A stretch of DNA of 64,000 nucleotides from CBDCWQ01 sp965223435 (GCA_965223435.1 CBDCWQ010000021.1:1178001-1242000); one strand, 5' to 3'. Positions 53,799 through 63,598 are shown, numbered from the stretch's first letter. Program-made: numbers and translations. Notes: generated by a model from the letters alone, not told the origin.

Positions 53799-54977
53799 GT
53801 GCGACGCACCATCATTTCCCATATCGTTTTCCCGCGACCGGATCGCGTCCGACCGGTTCCTGAGTTTGTGTGGAGCGCCATCGAAGCGCTGTCCGGAACC
53901 GGTGACCTCGATGTCGAGGTCCTCATGCCGGTTCCTTCGAGACGTTTGGCTACGGTTCATCACGCCTACCGGCAAGCCCGTGGACGGGCCACCTGGACCC
54001 AAGAGGCCGAAGCCGAACTGGGTCGGCTTGAGCCGAAACCTACGCTGATCCGCTATGTGCCGCTCCCTTGGCGGTCGACCGAATCGGCCACCGCGGCCCT
54101 CGCGGCGGCGATGTTGAAGCGGCCCAGCGCCTCGCGTCCGGCGTTGGTACAGGGCTCTTTTCTCGACGAATCAGGCTTTGCGGCGACGCGGGTTGCTCGG
54201 GTGGTTGGGTGTCCGTCGGTGGTGGTGACCCACGGAACCGACCTCAGGGTTGCTCGCGGAATGGCAGATCCCGGCCACGCGCGAAAGAAAAGAGCACAAA
54301 GCGCCCTCGAAGCAGCGACGCGGGTTCTCGCGGTTTGTCACGAGCTCGCCCAAGAGGTTGCCCTTCTCGGACGCCGCGCTGAAGTGCTGCCATTTACCGC
54401 CTGGGCGTCACATTTTTCGGCGACACCCTTGCCCCCGGGGCCGCCCAATGTACTTTTTGTGGGGCGAATCTGCCGCGAAAAGGGTGTTGACGTGTTGCTC
54501 GAGGCGTTTGCGAAGTCTCGACATACCGAGGCCACGCTGTCTTTTGTGGGCCAGGTCCGAGGAGACGTGGACGTTGCGGCCCGGGCTCGAGCCTTGGGCA
54601 TCCCTGATCGGGTGACGATGCACGGACAACTTCCGCAGGCGTCCCTTCCCCCGCTCTACGCAGCGAGCACGTGTCTGGCCCTGCCGTCCTATTCCGAAGG
54701 TTTACCCTGTGTGGCGGTAGAATCTCTTCTGAGCGGACGCCCGGTGGTGGCGACCGACGTGGGGGGGCTTCATGAGTTTGTGGACGCGCGGGTTGGCGCA
54801 TTGGTTCCCAAGGGGGACGCGCGGGCGTTGACCGATGCGCTGGACCAAGTGCTCGAGAAGGCGCGGGCCAGACTTTTTGATCCAGCCGAGCTGCGCAAGC
54901 GCGCGTTGCCGATGGCCTGGGAGAACGCGGGGCCGCGCCTTGCGGAGTTGACGCGGTCGCTTCTTCGGACCCGGTGA
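53799..54977 (+). CDS. Family 4 (GT-B) glycosyltransferase
   Basis: The 392-residue protein has an N-terminal acceptor domain and a GT4 donor domain: VLFVGRICREKGVDVLLEAF, LPSYSEGLPCVAVESLLSGRPVVATDVGGL, with the EGxxxxxxE donor-binding pattern. It transfers a sugar from a nucleotide donor, probably to a surface glycan. Start is GTG at 53799. It is a single-gene unit. Confidence 0.9.
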   Translation: MRRTIISHIVFPRPDRVRPVPEFVWSAIEALSGTGDLDVEVLMPVPSRRLATVHHAYRQARGRATWTQEAEAELGRLEPKPTLIRYVPLPWRSTESATAALAAAMLKRPSASRPALVQGSFLDESGFAATRVARVVGCPSVVVTHGTDLRVARGMADPGHARKKRAQSALEAATRVLAVCHELAQEVALLGRRAEVLPFTAWASHFSATPLPPGPPNVLFVGRICREKGVDVLLEAFAKSRHTEATLSFVGQVRGDVDVAARARALGIPDRVTMHGQLPQASLPPLYAASTCLALPSYSEGLPCVAVESLLSGRPVVATDVGGLHEFVDARVGALVPKGDARALTDALDQVLEKARARLFDPAELRKRALPMAWENAGPRLAELTRSLLRTR

Positions 54978-55092
54978 TTTTTTTTCATAAAGCTTGGTCA
55001 CAAGTTAGACCTGGACCTCAACCTCCGCTAAGATCCACGTCCGTGAAGTGTGTCGTCTGGGTTCAAAGTGTTCGACTTTGATCCCAGCATCG

Positions 55093-56946
55093 ATGCCCCT
55101 GACTCCACCCGAGGACACCAATGAGGCACTTCGACCCGTGGAATTGATCAGAGATTCGGAACCAATGGGTTCATACCCCCTGCCAGACGTTGATGATCTC
55201 AACCCGCGCACCCTCGACGGCTTGGTACGGGTGTGGAACGCCCGCGGCGCAGCGTTGCCGGTGGCGGTGGTGGCGTCCATCTTCGACGACGTGTTGGAGG
55301 ATAGCCAATGGGGTGACGGTTCGTCCGGCTCGCTTCCCCCGTCCGGTGGTGAGGACATTTACATCGACTACACCGGTTTTGCCCATTGCGGGCAACGAGA
55401 CCCGAGCCTTCTGGGCCTTGTCTCCATCCTTGAACGAGCGCTCGGGGATGGCACCGGTGAATTCGCGGTGCCGCCGCTCGCCCGGGTGCTGCTCGAACGG
55501 CTCACCAGTGAGGAACCCTCGGACCGACCGCGCGACGCCGAGGAATTACGGTCTTGGTTGCGCGATGCCTTGGGAAGTCCCGCCTCGAGGGATGAAGTTT
55601 TGGCCTGCGTGGATGCGGCCACCCGCGATCTGCTCCCTCTTGCCGAAACGGACGACGACGATTCCGAAGCGAACGATGACGATTCCGAAGCGGAGACGCT
55701 CATTCCGGCCCATCGAAGCGCTGCCGCGGCCCCGGTCGCACCTTCGCTCAGCGCCGACGCCGCCGTGTCTCAGCCCCCGTCCGAACCGGTCGCCCTGGAT
55801 TCGCAAACGGTGCGCTCGGATGCGCCCAAGCCTCAGGAGCCTGGTCCGGCCAGTGCCAAGCGGTCCCGCAAGTCCAAGAAAAAGGGGCCATCGGAGTGGA
55901 CAGAGCTTTTGTACTACGCCCCTTTGGTCCAGGCATCCTCCACTTCGGTGGCCATGACGCCCCCTTCTTTAGGCACCGCTTCGCCCGAAGACGCGATGCC
56001 CGACGCTTCTGGTGACCGTCCACCGCAAGACGAGCCGCGCGAGGATGCGGAAGCGGACGGTTTGTCTTTGGGCTCGAGCGAGGATCCGGATTCGGCGGCG
56101 GATGGTTTGGCCGAGGACGGTTCTGTGCCGAGCGCGGTCGTCGAGGGCTCGCCTTCGACCCATCCGTCTCCATCTTCCGATAGGCAGTTTGCGGATGCCG
56201 TTGTGGAGAGCCTGACGCCCAGCGACCAACTTGAAGACTCGAACAAAAACGATGCGGCGCGCGATGCCCCTAAGGTGGTTTCGCAGGGGCCTTTTGTAGA
56301 CGAGGTTGCGGGCGGTTTGTCCTCCGGCGGGTCGTTTGAGGACTCGGTTGCGGACGCGTGGTTTCAGGGTGGGGCGCCGTCTGGCGTGGATGTTCCGGCG
56401 AGTGAGGATTCCGCGCAGGAGCCGCCGCCAGAGATCGGGGAGCCCGATTCTCCTGCAGCGTTTCCCGACAGCGGCGCGCCCGAGGGCGGCCTGCCCGTGG
56501 GCGCGTTGGCGCAAGACGCTGGGGTCGACGACTCCGGCATCGAGTTTGTGAGCGCAACGTCGGGCATGGATTTCGCGGGTCACGGTGGCGAGTTCCTGCC
56601 GATGCCCGAACCGGTTTCAAGCGTTGTGGAGCATGCAGATGCCGCGAACGAGGCAGATGACCCAGACGCCTATGGCGCAGGTCTCGCTGAATTGCCTCCT
56701 GAGCGCGCCCCGGAGCCCGGCTCGTTTGTCTCATACCCTTCGTTTTCACCGCCTGTGGTTCGCCATTCCTTCCCGCGCCCGGAGCGCCCGGTCGCTGTAC
56801 AGGCGGCGCCAGCGGCTCGCCGAAGCGCTCGGGTGACGACCACCGGTGCCGACAGCCTGATCATGCCCCATGAACGCCATTTTTGGAGCGTTTGGGGCCT
56901 GATTGCGGTCGCGGCCTTGGTGGCGACGTTCCTGTTTTTCTACTGA
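55093..56946 (+). CDS. Degenerate kinase-like protein with acidic linker and C-terminal membrane anchor
   Basis: The product is about 617 residues. Residues about 30-170 resemble a protein-kinase C-lobe (VVASIFDDVLED, GGEDIYIDYTGFAHCG in the DFG region, SEEPSDRPRDAEELRSWL near the end), but the ATP-binding N-lobe and catalytic HRD are missing. About 400 residues of Asp/Glu/Pro/Ser-rich disordered sequence follow, then a single C-terminal helix (WSVWGLIAVAALVATFLFF). It is probably a tail-anchored pseudokinase-like scaffold. The start is uncertain (GTG 55048 also in frame). It converges with the PEGA protein gene. Confidence 0.65.
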   Translation: MPLTPPEDTNEALRPVELIRDSEPMGSYPLPDVDDLNPRTLDGLVRVWNARGAALPVAVVASIFDDVLEDSQWGDGSSGSLPPSGGEDIYIDYTGFAHCGQRDPSLLGLVSILERALGDGTGEFAVPPLARVLLERLTSEEPSDRPRDAEELRSWLRDALGSPASRDEVLACVDAATRDLLPLAETDDDDSEANDDDSEAETLIPAHRSAAAAPVAPSLSADAAVSQPPSEPVALDSQTVRSDAPKPQEPGPASAKRSRKSKKKGPSEWTELLYYAPLVQASSTSVAMTPPSLGTASPEDAMPDASGDRPPQDEPREDAEADGLSLGSSEDPDSAADGLAEDGSVPSAVVEGSPSTHPSPSSDRQFADAVVESLTPSDQLEDSNKNDAARDAPKVVSQGPFVDEVAGGLSSGGSFEDSVADAWFQGGAPSGVDVPASEDSAQEPPPEIGEPDSPAAFPDSGAPEGGLPVGALAQDAGVDDSGIEFVSATSGMDFAGHGGEFLPMPEPVSSVVEHADAANEADDPDAYGAGLAELPPERAPEPGSFVSYPSFSPPVVRHSFPRPERPVAVQAAPAARRSARVTTTGADSLIMPHERHFWSVWGLIAVAALVATFLFFY

Positions 56947-56964
56947 CCCACGCCCGGGTACCCC

Positions 56965-58080
56965 TTACTCGGAAGGAAGGCGTGCACTGGGCCCGCCTTT
57001 GGTCCCGCTTCCAAGAGCCACCGCGGTGGTGGCGCCCAGAAGAATGGCACCACTGATGGCGACCCAGAACCACCATTTCTCGTCTGTCCGCGCCGCGCGG
57101 TGGGGTGCCTCGGTCTCGGACAGGGCGAGGTCGACGATGGTGACCTGGTTGGGCCTCACCAGAATGGTTTGGGTCAGGTGGGTTCCGTTGGCCCGTTCAA
57201 TGCGCAAGGTGTGACTGCCTGCTAGGCCGGTCCACGTGAGTTCACCGTCCGACTGACGCTCTAAAGATTCCCCATCCAGGGTGGCCATTCGAATACGACG
57301 GGCGTGGGTTTCTTTGATCAAGAGCGTACCAAAGCGGATCTCATCTTCGGTTTCTTCCAGGCTTGGTGGGGGCTCTTCGTCTTCGTCCCAGGCGCCATCA
57401 AACTCGGACCCCTCTTCGGGGGCGGGGCTCGCACGGGGTTGGGGGGCCAGTTCGTGCTCCAAAGTGGGGTCCACAGATTCTCGGGTTGGGTCTTCGGCAT
57501 GGACCGCGGTCTGTTCGGCCTCGGCCTCACCGGGTGAAGGCGCGGTCTCGGCGTCGCCATCCTCTTCTTGGTGGGTCAGTGCGTAGATGAGGTTTCGGGC
57601 CGCCGAACCGGCCTTTTGTGCGGGTGGGGCGTCAACCAGGTTCATGGACGACCGGATCCGGGTGATTCGCTTCCCGGTCTCCACGTCGAGAACCACAATG
57701 GTGATGAGCTCGGCGCCCACCGCGCCCGCGATCAGCACTTCAGCGCCGAGGGTGCTTCCAATTTCACGGAGACAGGTGCTGCGGAAGCCGCATTCCGCCG
57801 CCTGTTCCCTTGCGGGGCCGATCAAAAAGTCGTGTCGGGCGTCTTGTAACTCCATGGAGAGCGCCAGCTTGATTTGGGCGCCCTCGACGGCGGTGGTGAT
57901 GGCTTTCCAGACCATGAGGGCGTCGGCGAGACGGACATTTTCTTGGTTGCCAAACGGAAGTATGACCACCCGAGGTTTCTTTGGCTCCTGGGCCAGCGCA
58001 CCCAAGGTTGTGGCCCAACAACCCCAAACCACAGCCCACAAGAGCAGCCGTTTTGGCTGTCTACCGGTCAAGCAGGGCAC
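56965..58080 (-). CDS. Exported PEGA-type protein with C-terminal helix
   Basis: The 371-residue protein has a signal (RLLLWAVVWGCWATTLGALAQ), a domain beginning RVVILPFGNQENVRLADAL, an acidic Pro/Glu-rich linker, and a PEGA-like beta domain (GTLLIKETHARRIRMATLDG...LAGSHTLRIE). It ends in a hydrophobic segment (FWVAISGAILLGATTAVAL). PEGA proteins are abundant in Myxococcota and often sit beside kinases. GTG at 58080 follows the upstream stop by ten bases. Function is unknown. Confidence 0.7.
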   Translation of the reverse strand: MPCLTGRQPKRLLLWAVVWGCWATTLGALAQEPKKPRVVILPFGNQENVRLADALMVWKAITTAVEGAQIKLALSMELQDARHDFLIGPAREQAAECGFRSTCLREIGSTLGAEVLIAGAVGAELITIVVLDVETGKRITRIRSSMNLVDAPPAQKAGSAARNLIYALTHQEEDGDAETAPSPGEAEAEQTAVHAEDPTRESVDPTLEHELAPQPRASPAPEEGSEFDGAWDEDEEPPPSLEETEDEIRFGTLLIKETHARRIRMATLDGESLERQSDGELTWTGLAGSHTLRIERANGTHLTQTILVRPNQVTIVDLALSETEAPHRAARTDEKWWFWVAISGAILLGATTAVALGSGTKGGPSARLPSE

Positions 58081-58090
58081 GAGAAATACT

Positions 58091-59326
58091 CTAAAGGAAG
58101 ACCCAAGCCACCACTCCCCAAACGGGCAACAAAATCCCGAACGACCACGCCATGTAGCCAAAAAACGAGGGCGTTGTGAAACCGGCTTCGTCGCAAATGG
58201 ATTTGACCATGAAATTGGGGCCGTTGCCGATATAGGTGTTTGCACCCATAAAAACGGCCCCTAGACTGATTCCCACCAGGATGGTTTCCCGGATTCCAGC
58301 CACGAGCACCTCTGGTTCTCCTCCGAGGGATTGGGCCACGGTAAAGAAAGTGGCGTAGGTCGGTGCGTTGTCAAGAAAGCTCGACAACAGACCGGTCGCC
58401 CAAAAGAACTGACCCGGCGTGGTCAGGCCCATCTTGGGTCCCATTTCTTGGAGCAGGGCCAGCGCCGGTTGCATGGTGATGAAAATGCCAAAAAACAGGA
58501 TCGCGACCTCGGTGATGGGGTGGTAGGTGAAGCCGTTTTCTGAGCGAAGCGTTTTGTTTGTGGTCAAGAGGGACAGACCCGTAGACACCGCCATGCCGAG
58601 CTCGCGCCAACCGAGGTCCAAGAACGCAGCGCTGGCCACGATGCCCGCCAAGAACACGAGGTTGTGGCCCCCCTGCAACCGGACCGGGCTTCGTTCGAAC
58701 TCTGCAGCCTTGCCGCGAGATTTGGATAGACGGAAGTCGAGGACAAAAAACAACCCGATCACGAGCGTGTTGACGAAAAGCCACTCCGGAAACAGCTTAA
58801 GCGTCCAGGTAAAGGGTACGCCGCGCAAAAAGCCGAGGAACAAAGGGGGGTCTCCCAGAGGCGTGAGCAGCCCCCCTGCGTTCGAAACCGTGAATATGAA
58901 AAAGATCGGGATGTGGCGTGTGTAGTCCCGAACCCGATTTGCTCTGAGAAAGGGGCGAATCAAAAGCATGGACGCGCCGGTGGTCCCAATGATGCTCGCA
59001 AGCACGGATCCGAGGGCAAGGAGGCCGGAATTGACAAAGGGGCTGGACTTGAGTTCACCGCGGAGGACGATGCCTCCGGACACGATGTAGAGGCTTCCGA
59101 GGAGGGCGATGAAGGGGACGTATTCTTCGGCCGCGTGAAGCAGCATATGGGCGTCGAGAAACCCGAGGTAGGCTGCGGTGGGAATGCTGATCAACCCCGT
59201 GAAGATGGCTCGGTTTCGGTTGTTCTCCCACCAATGGTGGGCGACCAACGGCAAGATGGCGATTCCCAGAAGGATAACCACAAACGGGGCGACGGCCGCC
59301 CAGGGGATTGGGCCATGGGCGCTCAT
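58091..59326 (-). CDS. Na+/H+ antiporter-like (NhaD/CitMHS superfamily) membrane protein
   Basis: The 411-residue polytopic protein has about eleven helices. Conserved parts are LGSVLASIIGTTGASMLLIRP, NAGGLLTPLGDPPLFLGFLRG and FLDNAPTYATFF, typical of NhaD and the ArsB/CitMHS ion-transporter superfamily. The paired TGAS and DNAP re-entrant elements support sodium/proton exchange. It is followed at ten bases by the PEGA gene. Confidence 0.85.
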   Translation of the reverse strand: MSAHGPIPWAAVAPFVVILLGIAILPLVAHHWWENNRNRAIFTGLISIPTAAYLGFLDAHMLLHAAEEYVPFIALLGSLYIVSGGIVLRGELKSSPFVNSGLLALGSVLASIIGTTGASMLLIRPFLRANRVRDYTRHIPIFFIFTVSNAGGLLTPLGDPPLFLGFLRGVPFTWTLKLFPEWLFVNTLVIGLFFVLDFRLSKSRGKAAEFERSPVRLQGGHNLVFLAGIVASAAFLDLGWRELGMAVSTGLSLLTTNKTLRSENGFTYHPITEVAILFFGIFITMQPALALLQEMGPKMGLTTPGQFFWATGLLSSFLDNAPTYATFFTVAQSLGGEPEVLVAGIRETILVGISLGAVFMGANTYIGNGPNFMVKSICDEAGFTTPSFFGYMAWSFGILLPVWGVVAWVFL

Positions 59327-59453
59327 GCTCTTCGCTGGTTGTAGTCTCTTGGATCTGCTGTCCGTTCAAGAAGTTTTCTTGGGGGCCGCGCTTTCTCGGG
59401 AGAAGCCTGCGCCCGGGGCTCACGGTACCGGTCCGCACCTCGCGTGAAACCCT

Positions 59454-59475
59454 AAAACGGGCCTCGGAGAGCCCG
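59454..59475 (-). terminator. Intrinsic terminator of the NUDIX-MBL gene
   Basis: Read on the minus strand, CGGGC-8 nt-GCCCG is followed by TTTTAGGG just after the stop at 59484. The stem is short, so it is moderate evidence. Confidence 0.5.
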
Positions 59476-59483
59476 ATGTACAG

Positions 59484-60974
59484 TCAGTTTTTCGCCCAAG
59501 GCGGGGGTTTGTCGATGAACCGGAAGACTTCTCCCTCGCGAAAAACCGCTCCATCCTCTTCGAGTTTTTCAAGATGGGCCAGGCAGGCCCGCTCCGCAAA
59601 GGGATAAAGCTGCTTGGGGGTGTCGCTGTACGCGCTCGGGAGGAGGTCGCGTGGGGTGCCCTGCTGGCGTTCTTTGAGGGCTTCCCAGATCTGGCGTTCG
59701 CGGTTTGCGCGGTGCCGGAGGTAGTTCTCGAGTTTTTGGTGTCCGTCCACGATGGGTGGACCGTGGGCGGGGAAGAGCACTTTTTGCGGAAGCTCCCGGA
59801 GGCGGGCGAGAGACGCCAAGTAGTTCTTCATGTTTCCCTCTGGGGGGTCGACGATGATCGTTCCGATTCCAGCGACCATGTCCCCCACGATCATGGCCGG
59901 CGAGCCTTCCCGCTTATCGACGAGCACGATGTGTCCTGGTGCGTGGCCGGGCGTGAAGATCACTTTGAGCTCGAACGGGCGCCCCCGTCGGTCGAGCCCC
60001 AGATCAATCGTTTGCCCATCCTCGAGACTGCGGTCGATTTTGAGGGTGTCTCGAAGGATCGCTTGTGTTTCCCGGTGGGCCGCAATGGGCACCTGGAGTT
60101 TTTCGGACAACCAAGCCGCGGCTCCGGTGTGGTCTGGGTGGTGGTGGGTAAGGAGAATGTGGTCGACGACCCGCCCCTCGGCACGGTGCGCTTCGAGGTA
60201 CGCCAAAAGTTTCGTACGCACTTCGGGTTCGTAGCTCGCCGGGTCTACGACCATGAGTTTTTGGTCTCCGACCACGTAGCTGTTTGTATGGGTTGCGGGC
60301 GGAAGCGTCGGCGACTTTAGGGGAAGCAGGCGGATGCCGGAGACAGCCTCGAATGCAAGTAGACCTTCGTCTTGGGCTCTGGGCAGCACCGACAATCTAC
60401 GGGCGGCATCGGACAGACCACTTTGCAAGACCTGCAGGGCAAGCATTGTTGGCGGAGAAAGCAAGATGCCGAAGTCTTCAAAATCTTCCAAAATGGCCGT
60501 GGCGGAAGCGAAGCGCGCCCACGAAAACTCGCTCGGGTCGGCGGTGACTTCGCAGTCGTCATCGACTTCGATAAAAAAGAAATGGGTGTCGAAGCGGCTC
60601 GGCGAGTACTTCGGGGTGATCCACCGTCCTGCGAACTCGAGACGATGAAAAGGTAGGCTGGCGCCCATCGTTTTGACAATCTCGGGAAATGGAGCGCCCT
60701 GGAGGGCATGCGGGATCGAACGGGCGCGGCCACCGTCGACGATGACGCCCGTTTCTTCCGCCAGCTCTCGAAATGCGGCGAGCTTGAAAACCCCGTCTTC
60801 GGTATTTTTTGGGATGAGGCCATCCAGGTTTTGGTGATCTTCGGGGTCGATTCGGCCGCCGGGAAAAACGAGAAAGCCCCCAAGAAACCCTAAAGAATCA
60901 CTCCGTTTGCCGACCAAGACCCGCCCGTCGCGGGTGGTCATCACAAGAACAGCAGCCTGGGCGGGTTGTGCCAT
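59484..60974 (-). CDS. NUDIX hydrolase fused to a metallo-beta-lactamase hydrolase
   Basis: The 496-residue protein has an N-terminal NUDIX domain (LVGKRSDSLGFLGG, box residues FRELAEETGV with a long insertion before them). A LACTB2-like metallo-beta-lactamase domain follows (LLTHHHPDHTGAAAWL, FTPGHAPGHIVLVDKREG), then a C-terminal winged helix. The metal ligands HHHPDH are intact. Such fusions suggest linked hydrolysis of a nucleotide-linked or CoA-linked compound. It is 17 bp after the GNAT gene. Confidence 0.88.
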   Translation of the reverse strand: MAQPAQAAVLVMTTRDGRVLVGKRSDSLGFLGGFLVFPGGRIDPEDHQNLDGLIPKNTEDGVFKLAAFRELAEETGVIVDGGRARSIPHALQGAPFPEIVKTMGASLPFHRLEFAGRWITPKYSPSRFDTHFFFIEVDDDCEVTADPSEFSWARFASATAILEDFEDFGILLSPPTMLALQVLQSGLSDAARRLSVLPRAQDEGLLAFEAVSGIRLLPLKSPTLPPATHTNSYVVGDQKLMVVDPASYEPEVRTKLLAYLEAHRAEGRVVDHILLTHHHPDHTGAAAWLSEKLQVPIAAHRETQAILRDTLKIDRSLEDGQTIDLGLDRRGRPFELKVIFTPGHAPGHIVLVDKREGSPAMIVGDMVAGIGTIIVDPPEGNMKNYLASLARLRELPQKVLFPAHGPPIVDGHQKLENYLRHRANRERQIWEALKERQQGTPRDLLPSAYSDTPKQLYPFAERACLAHLEKLEEDGAVFREGEVFRFIDKPPPWAKN

Positions 60975-60991
60975 ACAGAGGTGGCGTGGCT

Positions 60992-62269
60992 TCAGCGAAG
61001 GCCAGCGTGCCCCTCCAGCTTGAGTCCGAAAATCCTATAGGTCCGGTCTACGGTCCCTTCCAGCGATTCGATGGCGCGATTCACCATGTGATTGTCCTCC
61101 AGGGTCCAGCCGATTTCCCCCCCCGAACATCCTTTTTTTCGGGCGCGTACGATGGTTTCGACAAACATGAGGGATTCGAGTCCTCGCTTCCGGTACTGGG
61201 AGACGACACCCAGGGTGTACAGCCTCATATGTTTGGTTTTTTTGAGGCGGGTCAAGAGCTTCCACCAGCCGAAGGGAAAGAGCCTTCCGTTTTTGGGCAT
61301 GGCCTCGTTGATATTCGGGAGCGTGGCACTGAAACCCACCGGCTTCCCATCGACTTCCACAAACAGGACCATCTCGGGGATGACGATGCGGCGCAGATCG
61401 TCCATGACCCAATCGAACTCCTTACGGGATACGGGCACAAATCCCCAGTTTTTTTGCCATGCTTCCACATAGATTCGGTACACGTGCTCAATTTCTTCTT
61501 CGACTTTCGCCATGTTCAGATGGCGGACGCTGACCCCTTCACGTTTGCGGATGCGGTCTGCGATTCGAGCGACGCGGGCGCGCTTTTTGGACTCGAGCCC
61601 ATCGGTGATGTCCATCCACCAGACCAGCAAGTCTTTGGCCTTGCCGAAGCCAAAGGAGGTCAGAAGATTTTCGTAATAGGGTGGGTTGTACGTTTCTTCG
61701 ATGAAGGGAGGGCGGTCGAAATTTTCGACCAACAGGCCAATCTGATGATTGGAGTTGAAATTCATGGGGCCGAAGAGTTCGTCGACTTTCTGTGACAGGA
61801 GCCAGTCGACGCCCGCTTGGAGCATGGCGTGGGCCACCTGCTGGTCGTCGATGCACTCAAAAAAGCCGAAAAAGCCCGCGCGGGTGTTGTGGCACGCGTT
61901 GTAGGCATGGTCGATATGCACGCTGAGGCGGCCTACTGGCTTGTGGTCTTTGACTGCGATGCACGGGCGGACCGTGAGGGTTTCAAACGCGGGGTTGTCG
62001 CCTGGGTCGAGGAACTTCAGCATCGTTCCCCGAAGCGGTGCGATATAGTTTGGATCGCTTGCATAAACTTCTTTGGGCATATCCAAAAAACGACGGCGGT
62101 CTCGCTTCTTGTTGAAGTCCAAAAAGACCAACTTCACCCCGGTCGTATCGACCTGCCTTTGCCTCATTGTTGCACTGAGGGTCGGGAGATTCTCTGGGGG
62201 TCTGCCCAGGCCGTAATCCTCGTTGCTTTCTCTGCCGACGGACACCACGTTTGATTCTCCTACAGCCAT
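60992..62269 (-). CDS. GNAT-fold N-acetyltransferase-like protein (YghO-related)
   Basis: The protein is about 425 residues. It has an N-terminal GNAT-like half (KPVGRLSVHIDHAYN) and a C-terminal half with RLYTLGVVSQYRKRGLESLMF, a V-x-x-x-RxxG acetyl-CoA pattern, and EIGWTLEDNH. It looks like the YghO group of unknown substrate. ATG 62269 overlaps the upstream epimerase stop; ATG 62167 is an alternative. Confidence 0.75.
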   Translation of the reverse strand: MAVGESNVVSVGRESNEDYGLGRPPENLPTLSATMRQRQVDTTGVKLVFLDFNKKRDRRRFLDMPKEVYASDPNYIAPLRGTMLKFLDPGDNPAFETLTVRPCIAVKDHKPVGRLSVHIDHAYNACHNTRAGFFGFFECIDDQQVAHAMLQAGVDWLLSQKVDELFGPMNFNSNHQIGLLVENFDRPPFIEETYNPPYYENLLTSFGFGKAKDLLVWWMDITDGLESKKRARVARIADRIRKREGVSVRHLNMAKVEEEIEHVYRIYVEAWQKNWGFVPVSRKEFDWVMDDLRRIVIPEMVLFVEVDGKPVGFSATLPNINEAMPKNGRLFPFGWWKLLTRLKKTKHMRLYTLGVVSQYRKRGLESLMFVETIVRARKKGCSGGEIGWTLEDNHMVNRAIESLEGTVDRTYRIFGLKLEGHAGLR

Positions 62270-63243
62270 CCTTGGTCTTTGTACCAAGCGAACGCCCGAA
62301 AGACGCCTTCATTTAAGGGGACAGTGGGCTTGTATCCAAAGTCACGTTTTGCGGATTCATGCGTGCAGGTCCACGCTTTTTGTTTTCCCATGATGGCTTT
62401 TTGGCGGTTGAGTATGCGGGCTTTGCCATCTACGCGAGAAAGGCATTCGCCAGCGACGGCCGCCAAGGGGACAAAAAATTCCGGAAGGTTCAATTCCTTG
62501 ACCTTGCGCCCGCTTGCCTTGGCGATCTCTGACTGAAAGCCCCCCCACGAAATGGGGTTTCCGTCGCAGATAAAATAGCCTTGGCGCACGGTATGTTCCG
62601 AAGTGGCTGCTCGGACGATGGCTTCGACGAGGTCGTCTACGTACACCACGGACATGGTACGGTCTCGATTGCCGTAAAACAGGCTCCAGCCCCGAGCCGC
62701 CAGTTTGAAGATCTGAAAGTAGTCGATGTCGCCTGGCCCATAGACACCCCCGGGGCGGATGATGGTCCACGGCAACGAGGATGCTTCTACTTTTCGCTCG
62801 GCCTCCAGCTTGCTTCGGCCGTAGTACTCCACCGGTTCTCTGGGGCGGGTTTCGTCGAGCGGTCCTGGGGTGGGGGTGGGCCCATATGAGGCCAAAGAAG
62901 AAACGTGGACAAAACGGCGGATCGGCCGATCCTTGAGGACGGTCAGTAGGTTTTCCGTGGGCATGACGTTGGCCTCGTAAAAATCGCCTTTGGTCACCCC
63001 CTTGGTCGCCCCGGCCACATGAAAAACGTAGTCGGGCGCCACTTCTTCCACCGCTTGCGCCAATGAATCCAGGTCTTTGTAGTTGACTTGGTACCAGTCT
63101 TCGCCCTTGGGTTTGGGAGAGTGGGCGCGTTTGAGCGAAACCACTTGGGTACCCTCCGCGCGGAGGTGCGCCTGAAGCCGGCCTCCGATAAAGCCGCTTG
63201 CGCCGGTGATGAGCGCCAAACCCTTAGGTGACCCGTCAGGCAT
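62260..63243 (-). CDS. NAD-dependent epimerase/reductase (extended SDR)
   Basis: The 327-residue protein has LITGASGFIGGRL at the start, VHVSSLASYGP, YYGRSKLEAER with the YxxxK pair, and IIRPGGVYGPGD. It resembles 3-beta-hydroxysteroid dehydrogenase-type and dihydroflavonol-reductase-like SDRs. The substrate may be a sugar, a sterol or another ketone. It heads the operon with the GNAT and NUDIX-MBL genes. Confidence 0.85.
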   Translation of the reverse strand: MPDGSPKGLALITGASGFIGGRLQAHLRAEGTQVVSLKRAHSPKPKGEDWYQVNYKDLDSLAQAVEEVAPDYVFHVAGATKGVTKGDFYEANVMPTENLLTVLKDRPIRRFVHVSSLASYGPTPTPGPLDETRPREPVEYYGRSKLEAERKVEASSLPWTIIRPGGVYGPGDIDYFQIFKLAARGWSLFYGNRDRTMSVVYVDDLVEAIVRAATSEHTVRQGYFICDGNPISWGGFQSEIAKASGRKVKELNLPEFFVPLAAVAGECLSRVDGKARILNRQKAIMGKQKAWTCTHESAKRDFGYKPTVPLNEGVFRAFAWYKDQGWL

Positions 63244-63427
63244 CCCTGTTTGTCTCCATGTTCGCTCAGCTTGGCAACGCGGATCTTGGCGAAGTTGACC
63301 GATGGGCTCGGCTTGTCACCGTCTGTGGCCCCAGAATCGCTTGCGATTTTCGTTCGCGCGTACTAGCTTGCGCGTCCCTTTGGGCGCTCTGGTCGCCAGG
63401 GCCCTCAGCAAAAGCACGGAGTGAGCG

Positions 63428-63598
63428 ATGAACGATAAGACGGCGAAACTTATTCGAAAGTACGCTAATCGGACCGAGGAAGACCAGCGGGCTCTCACCC
63501 GTCGGTGGCTGGAAATGACCCAAGATCAGCGCCGCCGGTTCAGGCAGCGGATGTTGGTGCGGATCAACAAGGAAGAGACCGAAGCCACCTCCAACTAG
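63428..63598 (+). CDS. Small basic protein, 56 residues
   Basis: ATG 63428 follows GGAG at eight bases. The product (MNDKTAKLIRKYANRTEEDQ...) is helical and highly charged. It includes RRWLEMTQDQRRRFRQRM. The coding pattern, ribosome site and TAG stop make it a plausible gene. Function is unknown; RNA or ribosome binding is possible from its charge. Confidence 0.6.
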   Translation: MNDKTAKLIRKYANRTEEDQRALTRRWLEMTQDQRRRFRQRMLVRINKEETEATSN

